Origin: Alloalcanivorax mobilis
GTDB lineage: Bacteria > Pseudomonadota > Gammaproteobacteria > Pseudomonadales > Alcanivoracaceae
DNA length: 64,000 bases
Assembly: GCF_002864685.1 (NCBI RefSeq)
Contig: NZ_NMQZ01000015.1
Span: 1-64,000 of the forward strand
Direction of reading: 5' to 3'
In this document: piece by piece, positions 59,977 to 64,000 of the stretch
How positions within the stretch are numbered: position 1 is the stretch's first letter
How the letters are laid out: each line of letters opens with the position of its first letter
Translations under genes and position numbers: made by a program
Notes under the pieces: generated by a model
Told to the model about the DNA's origin: nothing
Seen by the model: the letters and a program-made list of their open reading frames with translations, nothing else
Database searches by the model: none

Positions 59977-60801
59977 TTATTCCGAGGCGCCCTGCAGAGC
60001 CGGTTCGATAAAACGCCACTCGTCCACGCTTTGGCCCAGCACCAGGAAATGCGGGTTCAGCACGTTTTCCTTGTTGTAGGCGAGCGGCTCGAAGGCGGTG
60101 TTGACCACCACGCCACCGGCGGCGTTGACCACCGCGTGGGCCGCGGCGGTGTCCCACTCGCTGGTCGGCGCCAGGCGTGGATAGATGTCCGCGGCGCCCT
60201 CGGCCACCAGGCACAGTTTCAGCGACGAGCCCATGGAGGTGTTCTCCACCGGGCCCAGCTTCGCTTCGATCAGGCGCTCCAGGGCGGCCACTTTCTCGGC
60301 TCCGTGGCGGCGGCTGGCCACCATCACGATGGGCGCATGCGGCGTGCGGCAACGAATCGGCCCGCGCGCGCCGGCCTCTTCCTTAAAGGCCCCCAGACCT
60401 TCTCCGCCCAGGTAGGTGATGCCGGTGACCGGCACGTACACCACACCCAACACCGGGCGGCCGTTTTCGATCAGCGCGATGTTGACGGTGAACTCGCCGT
60501 TGCGCTGGATGAACTCCTTAGTGCCATCCAGCGGGTCCACCAGCCAGAAGCGTGACCAGTCCTTACGCTGGGCATAGTCAATGCCACCGGATTCTTCGGA
60601 GTAGACCGGGATGTCCGGCGTCAGCTCGCCCAGGCGCGCCTCGATCAGGTTGTGGGCGGCGCGGTCCGCTTCGGTGATCGGCGAGTTGTCGTCCTTGGTG
60701 TCCACCACCACGTCTCCGCGATCATAGACATCAAGGATGGCGGCGCCGGCTTCGGCGGCGATGTTCACCAGCGGATCGAGCAGGGTTTTCAGATCGGTCA
60801 T
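59977..60801 (-). CDS. cysQ: 3'(2'),5'-bisphosphate nucleotidase
   Basis: A 274-residue inositol-monophosphatase-superfamily enzyme. Metal site DNSPITEADRAAH near residue 40, EESGG near residue 70, WLVDPLDGTKEFIQRNGEF near residues 87-105, and SEWDTAAAHAVVNAAGG near residue 210. The GTKEFI form is characteristic of CysQ, which turns adenosine 3',5'-bisphosphate (PAP) into AMP during sulphate assimilation. I start at the ATG at 60801 (MTDLKTLL), matching other CysQ proteins. It lies 22 bp after nudE, the same pair order as in Pseudomonas. Confidence 0.95.
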   Translation of the reverse strand: MTDLKTLLDPLVNIAAEAGAAILDVYDRGDVVVDTKDDNSPITEADRAAHNLIEARLGELTPDIPVYSEESGGIDYAQRKDWSRFWLVDPLDGTKEFIQRNGEFTVNIALIENGRPVLGVVYVPVTGITYLGGEGLGAFKEEAGARGPIRCRTPHAPIVMVASRRHGAEKVAALERLIEAKLGPVENTSMGSSLKLCLVAEGAADIYPRLAPTSEWDTAAAHAVVNAAGGVVVNTAFEPLAYNKENVLNPHFLVLGQSVDEWRFIEPALQGASE

Positions 60802-60823
60802 TGATTGGGGCCTCAAAAAAGAA

Positions 60824-61369
60824 TTAACGCTGTTCCAGCAGCCGCCGGGTCATCAGCAGCGCCGCGATCACGCGCGCTTCGGTGACATCGTCACGCTCCA
60901 GCAAACGGTCCAGATCGGAGAGTTTCCAGGGGATCACTTCCAGAGGTTCGGGCTCATCGCCGGGCAGGCGTTCTTCGTACAATTGCTCGGCCAGGGCCAC
61001 GGTAATGGCGTGCCCCATATAGCCCGGCGACAGTGTCATGCGCTTCAGCAGCGTCAGCTTGCCAGCGCCATAACCGGCTTCCTCCTTGAGTTCACGATTG
61101 GCGGCCTCGCGCCAGTCCTCGCCGTGCTCATAGGCGCCCTTGGGCAGGGTGATCTGATAGTCCTCCACCCCGGCGCCGTACTCACGAATCAGCACCACGG
61201 TGTCGTTGTCCAGCAGCGGCACGCACATCACCCCGGCGATTGGCGGCGTGCGCATACGCTCGTAAACGCGCTCCTCGCCGTTACTGAAGCGCAAATGCAT
61301 CTCTTCAATGCCAAACAAACGGCTGCGCGCCACCAGGCGGGTATCGAGAATCTCCGGTTTCCGTTCCAT
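60824..61369 (-). CDS. nudE: ADP compounds hydrolase NudE
   Basis: A 181-residue Nudix hydrolase. The Nudix box, GAYEHGEDWREAANRELKEEAGYG, spans residues 76-99, with the catalytic REL-x-EE core. NudE enzymes split ADP-ribose, NADH and diadenosine polyphosphates. Assignment to NudE rather than another Nudix type rests on overall length, the MERKPEILDTRLVARSRLF start and the adjoining cysQ gene. AAGGAGAG precedes the ATG. Confidence 0.92.
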   Translation of the reverse strand: MERKPEILDTRLVARSRLFGIEEMHLRFSNGEERVYERMRTPPIAGVMCVPLLDNDTVVLIREYGAGVEDYQITLPKGAYEHGEDWREAANRELKEEAGYGAGKLTLLKRMTLSPGYMGHAITVALAEQLYEERLPGDEPEPLEVIPWKLSDLDRLLERDDVTEARVIAALLMTRRLLEQR

Positions 61370-61428
61370 GGGCTCTCCTTCAGGTCGCTAAAGCCTAACC
61401 GGATTGGGGGTGGAACCCAAGAAGGCCC

Positions 61429-61484
61429 GCTGGACGCTGGACGCTGGACGCTGGACGCTGGACGCTGGACGCTGGACGCCAGGG
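61429..61484. repeat. Single-armed heptamer array (GCTGGAC x8)
   Basis: Eight exact GCTGGAC units in tandem, 60 bp upstream of nudE. Unlike the other arrays here it has no facing complementary arm nearby. Exact unit identity suggests recent expansion. The 906-bp gap 61370-62275 holds this, a REP-like pair, the 465-bp element and a terminator, but no convincing gene. Confidence 0.85.
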
Positions 61485-61537
61485 TCGAAATTAACCCATT
61501 CGCGGTCAAGGGCCGCTCTCACATAAGATTAAAATAT

Positions 61538-61635
61538 GTCGCTGGCAGGGCGGAATGCCGCCCAGCCTCTCCTACAGCAGCTACGTAGCCAGGTTCGGTT
61601 TTTCTCTTTGTGTAGGAGCAGGCCCTGCCAGCGAC
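61538..61635. repeat. REP-like inverted pair 3
   Basis: GTCGCTGGCAGGGC (61538-61551) and its exact complement (61622-61635) flank inner arms CTCCTAC (61569-61575) and GTAGGAG (61612-61618). It is the best-paired copy of the REP-like family in the window. Confidence 0.7.
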
Positions 61636-61719
61636 GGTTTTATCTTCCCAGCGCGGCTGGCCGAGGGTCTTGACTGAGCGTGTTGCGTGCAAGCGTGCTG
61701 GCGGCCTCGCCAAAAAAAA

Positions 61720-62184
61720 GGTTCATCGTGGATTAGCGGGAAGTTTCGCTCCAGCCGGGGGCGCGGCTCAGGGCGCGACGCCCTTCCGGGATCGCCGCAA
61801 GTACGTCCATGTAGGCTCCCTTTCGAACGTCCTGTTCTCAAGGGTCCCGGAAGGGCGTCGCGCCCTGAACCGCTTAGCAGTGAGCCTCGGCGACATGGGC
61901 CGCTGCAGACGCCGGGGGAGCCAAAATCGGAGCCTGTCGGCTCAAAGATGGGCCCCTACGGAGCCGCCACCTCTACCCCCCATGGTTCATCGTTGTGGGT
62001 ACCCGGAACGGTTCCGCTACCTCGAAGCGGAGCTGTGTGGGTGCCTTCCGGGACCCTTTTTGGCAGGGATGCCAAAACCGGGAGCGCCCATGGACGGCTT
62101 GAGCGATCCCGGAAGGCACCCACGCAGATTCGCGTCCCGGATAGAAACCTCCCGCATAGATTTCCCGCTAATCCGCGATGAACC
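61720..62184. mobile_element. 465-bp non-coding element with 23-bp terminal inverted repeats (MITE-like)
   Basis: The ends (61720-61742 and 62162-62184) are inverted repeats with one mismatch in 23 bases: GGTTCATCG...AGCGGGAA. Both are flanked on the outside by a run of eight A in the same direction, which would fit a target duplication in an A/T run. Inside are two long hairpins: 61771-61793 with 61843-61865 (one mismatch in 23) and 62037-62053 with 62107-62123 (17 perfect). No transposase or credible gene lies within. Confidence 0.5.
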
Positions 62185-62206
62185 AAAAAAAAGCCCCCGA
62201 AGGGGC
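62185..62206 (-). terminator. Rho-independent terminator of the DUF6351 gene
   Basis: On the minus strand GCCCC-TTCG-GGGGC, a perfect 5-bp stem with a TTCG tetraloop, is followed by eight T. It lies about 70 bp beyond the stop codon. Confidence 0.88.
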
Positions 62207-62275
62207 CACAGCGGTGAGCGCTGAATAAGGGCTCTCCCGAGCCAGGGGCCGGCGATGGCCGGCCCGAAGGGGTGC

Positions 62276-64000
62276 TCAGAGGTCGGCGGGGCGGCCTTGG
62301 TCGGGCTGGCTGTAGTCACAGACGCCGTCGGGGAAGATGCCCTTGAGGCGGGTGACCTGGGACGGGTTCGGGTTCCAGTCGCCGTAGCTGCCGTCGGTGA
62401 GGGCGGTGTCCACCGGTTTCAGGGCGCACTTGAAGACGTCGCCCTGGGTCGGCGCGCCGGCGACGATGCGCGAGGTACTGTACATGGGGAAATAGTCGGT
62501 GCAGGCCCCGTTGGGCTGATCGTCGAGCACGCCATTCCAGACGTCGTCGCCGCGCGCCACCAGGGTGCCGTCGGTGGCGAAGCAGGCGTCCTGGGCGGCG
62601 GCGGGTTTGTTGCCGGCGACGCCGCCTTCCGGGTTGTCGCGGATGTTGGCCATCCAGTCGTCGATCACTTTCAGCGCCATCGGCACATTGTCGAACTCCT
62701 CGTCCGGGCGCGCGTCGGTGAACCAGATCACCTGGTTGTCCGCGTTGCCGGCGAAATCGATGAGGCGCTGGCGGGTGACGAAGGACTGATGCACGTTGTG
62801 CATGTCCAACTGTTCTTCCAGATAGGGGCGCCAGTCGATGATCGGAATCGGCGCGTCGCCCCGGAACACCATGCCGGAGGTGTAGGCGCCGTTCATCGCC
62901 TGCAGGCTGCCTTCGGTGCGCGGCGCCGGCACGGCCGGATCGCTGCTCAGGGTCATGTTGCGGCTGCTCCAGGGGTCGAAGATCGACGGGTCCGCCAGCA
63001 CGTCCGCCGGTTCACCCAGGAACGGGAAGCCCTCTTGGACCATGTCTTTCTGATCTTTCCAGCCGCCTACCCTGGCGTTCAGGTCGAGGAATTCATCGCC
63101 GTCGATGTGGCCATCGAGCAGCGCTTGCAGACCGTATTGCACGCCGACGTTATCGAACAGGGTGTTGGGGTAGCCGTCTTCGTCGAGGCCATAGATGTTG
63201 CGCAGGTCGTCGTAGTGGCTCCAGTTGACCGTGGCCATGATGCCCGCCGGGCGCATCATTTCCTGGTTCGGCGCCTCGCCATAATAAGGGTTCATGGTCA
63301 GCGGCGTGAGACCGCGCCAGGATTCCACGCACTCGGTGGAACCGGGCGCGCCGCCGTAGCCGAGATCCTGCTTGGCGTCGTAGAGCGGATCGGGCACCGC
63401 GTCGGTGGCGTGCAGGCCGACCAGCCAGATGCGGTTGTCGGTGACCGCCCACTTGGGGTTGTCGCGGTCGCTGGCGTCCATGTAGTACTCAAGCAGTTCG
63501 CAATCGCCGATGTGGATGGTCTGGGTGACCATGTCCGGGTAGCTCTGCTGGGGAATCGCCGCGTCGATCAGGCCGGGATGATTCTGTGCGTACACGTATT
63601 GCTGAATGGCGCCACCGGAGGTGCCCAGGCCCACGGTGTAAAGCGGCGTGCCGTATTCTTCGACGAAACGCTCCTTGACCATCAGCGCGGTCTCGCCGCC
63701 CACCTGCATGTTGTAGTGCTCGCCCATGCGGTTGCCGGTGGAATAGATGATCGCGTAGCCCTGGCCAAGAATGTCCGGGCGCAAGGCGCGTTTTTCCGCG
63801 TCCATGCGGCCCTGGGTATGGCCGATGCCAACGCCGCCCTGGAAGCGGTACATCAGGCGCTTGTTCCACAACCCGGTGTCCAGCGAGCCCGGTTCTTCGC
63901 CGGCTTCGGCAAGCATGGCGATGGAGTAGATAAAGCGGTTGATGGTGCCGCGCTCCCAACGCACCACGAAGTCCACGTCGCGGCCGTCGGTAAGCGTGGT
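62276..64000 (-). CDS. DUF6351 family protein, N-terminus cut by the window end
   Basis: The last 574 residues of a larger protein; the frame stays open to position 64000, so its start lies outside. GLGTSGGAIQQYVYAQNHPGLIDAAIPQQSYPD near the start of the visible part is an alpha/beta-hydrolase nucleophile elbow (GTSGG). VIWFTDARPDEEFDNVP, near residue 430, may carry the acid. The pattern matches the large DUF6351 family, whose activity is not established. Even Cys spacing in the C-terminal 90 residues suggests disulphides, and thus export. A hydrolase for polyesters, esters or lipids is possible. Confidence 0.82.
   Translation of the reverse strand, partial: TTLTDGRDVDFVVRWERGTINRFIYSIAMLAEAGEEPGSLDTGLWNKRLMYRFQGGVGIGHTQGRMDAEKRALRPDILGQGYAIIYSTGNRMGEHYNMQVGGETALMVKERFVEEYGTPLYTVGLGTSGGAIQQYVYAQNHPGLIDAAIPQQSYPDMVTQTIHIGDCELLEYYMDASDRDNPKWAVTDNRIWLVGLHATDAVPDPLYDAKQDLGYGGAPGSTECVESWRGLTPLTMNPYYGEAPNQEMMRPAGIMATVNWSHYDDLRNIYGLDEDGYPNTLFDNVGVQYGLQALLDGHIDGDEFLDLNARVGGWKDQKDMVQEGFPFLGEPADVLADPSIFDPWSSRNMTLSSDPAVPAPRTEGSLQAMNGAYTSGMVFRGDAPIPIIDWRPYLEEQLDMHNVHQSFVTRQRLIDFAGNADNQVIWFTDARPDEEFDNVPMALKVIDDWMANIRDNPEGGVAGNKPAAAQDACFATDGTLVARGDDVWNGVLDDQPNGACTDYFPMYSTSRIVAGAPTQGDVFKCALKPVDTALTDGSYGDWNPNPSQVTRLKGIFPDGVCDYSQPDQGRPADL

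Noticed and set aside
61670..62224. Open frames of 164-184 codons across the 465-bp element
   Set aside because: They run through the terminal repeats and both hairpins, have no ribosome site, and both strands are equally open.

Overview
The window is GC-rich chromosomal DNA, densely coding, with short ATGA-coupled operons. It looks like a marine hydrocarbon- and lipid-degrading gammaproteobacterium of the Alcanivorax/Alloalcanivorax type. This rests on gene content: an AlmA-like alkane monooxygenase, several FAD monooxygenases, acyl-CoA enzymes, a MexEF-OprN-type pump and a nudE-cysQ pair. It is an inference, since no rRNA or other marker gene is present. I found no tRNA, rRNA, CRISPR array, prophage or intact insertion sequence.

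Region 1 (50-8829, minus strand) is a catabolic operon with its own TetR gene. The order is AtoE-like short-chain acid permease, acetoacetyl-CoA synthetase, thiolase-like protein without the nucleophilic Cys, DUF35 protein, true thiolase, MaoC hydratase and MFS transporter, ending in a clear terminator. AtoE, the synthetase and the thiolase suffice to turn acetoacetate into acetyl-CoA. The thiolase-like/DUF35/MaoC trio resembles the hydratase and retro-aldolase module of steroid side-chain degradation.

Region 2 (9158-17513) is an RND efflux operon (adaptor, pump, outer-membrane channel) whose promoter carries a textbook SoxR box with 19-bp spacing. An AraC-family gene is divergent to it. Next comes a fluoride channel gene preceded by a fluoride riboswitch.

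Region 3 (17614-29141) is mixed metabolism: old yellow enzyme, NAD-type isocitrate dehydrogenase, a YqjD-like membrane pair, a CDF-like transporter, aldo/keto reductase with divergent LysR, GST, a DUF815 ATPase, AlmA-like monooxygenase and a CHAD protein.

Region 4 (29249-33665) is an FAD monooxygenase with a histone-like Lys/Ala tail, a ferritin-like diiron protein and an SDR, with a divergent TetR. Region 5 (33758-36697) holds a DUF2147 protein, a class V aminotransferase and a D-2-hydroxyacid dehydrogenase.

Region 6 (36924-53687) is the most striking part. Two wings diverge from one 250-bp control region rich in inverted repeats. The left wing encodes two tandem single-chain biotin-dependent acyl-CoA carboxylases (about 1095 aa each) and an acyl-CoA ligase. 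The right wing encodes a TetR regulator, a complete five-gene peptide-type ABC importer with a Tat-exported binding protein, and a second acyl-CoA ligase. Read together, this looks like an uptake, CoA-activation and carboxylation pathway for an unidentified acid.

Region 7 (53882-64000) has a choice-of-anchor I lipoprotein behind a possible Pho box, an NTF2-like/MarR pair, an HD-domain diiron protein divergent from a Crp/Fnr regulator, a small membrane protein, the nudE-cysQ-hydrolase operon and a DUF6351 protein cut by the window end.

The intergenic spaces carry unusual repeats: heptamer tandem arrays facing each other as inverted pairs, REP-like pairs, and a 465-bp element with 23-bp terminal inverted repeats.
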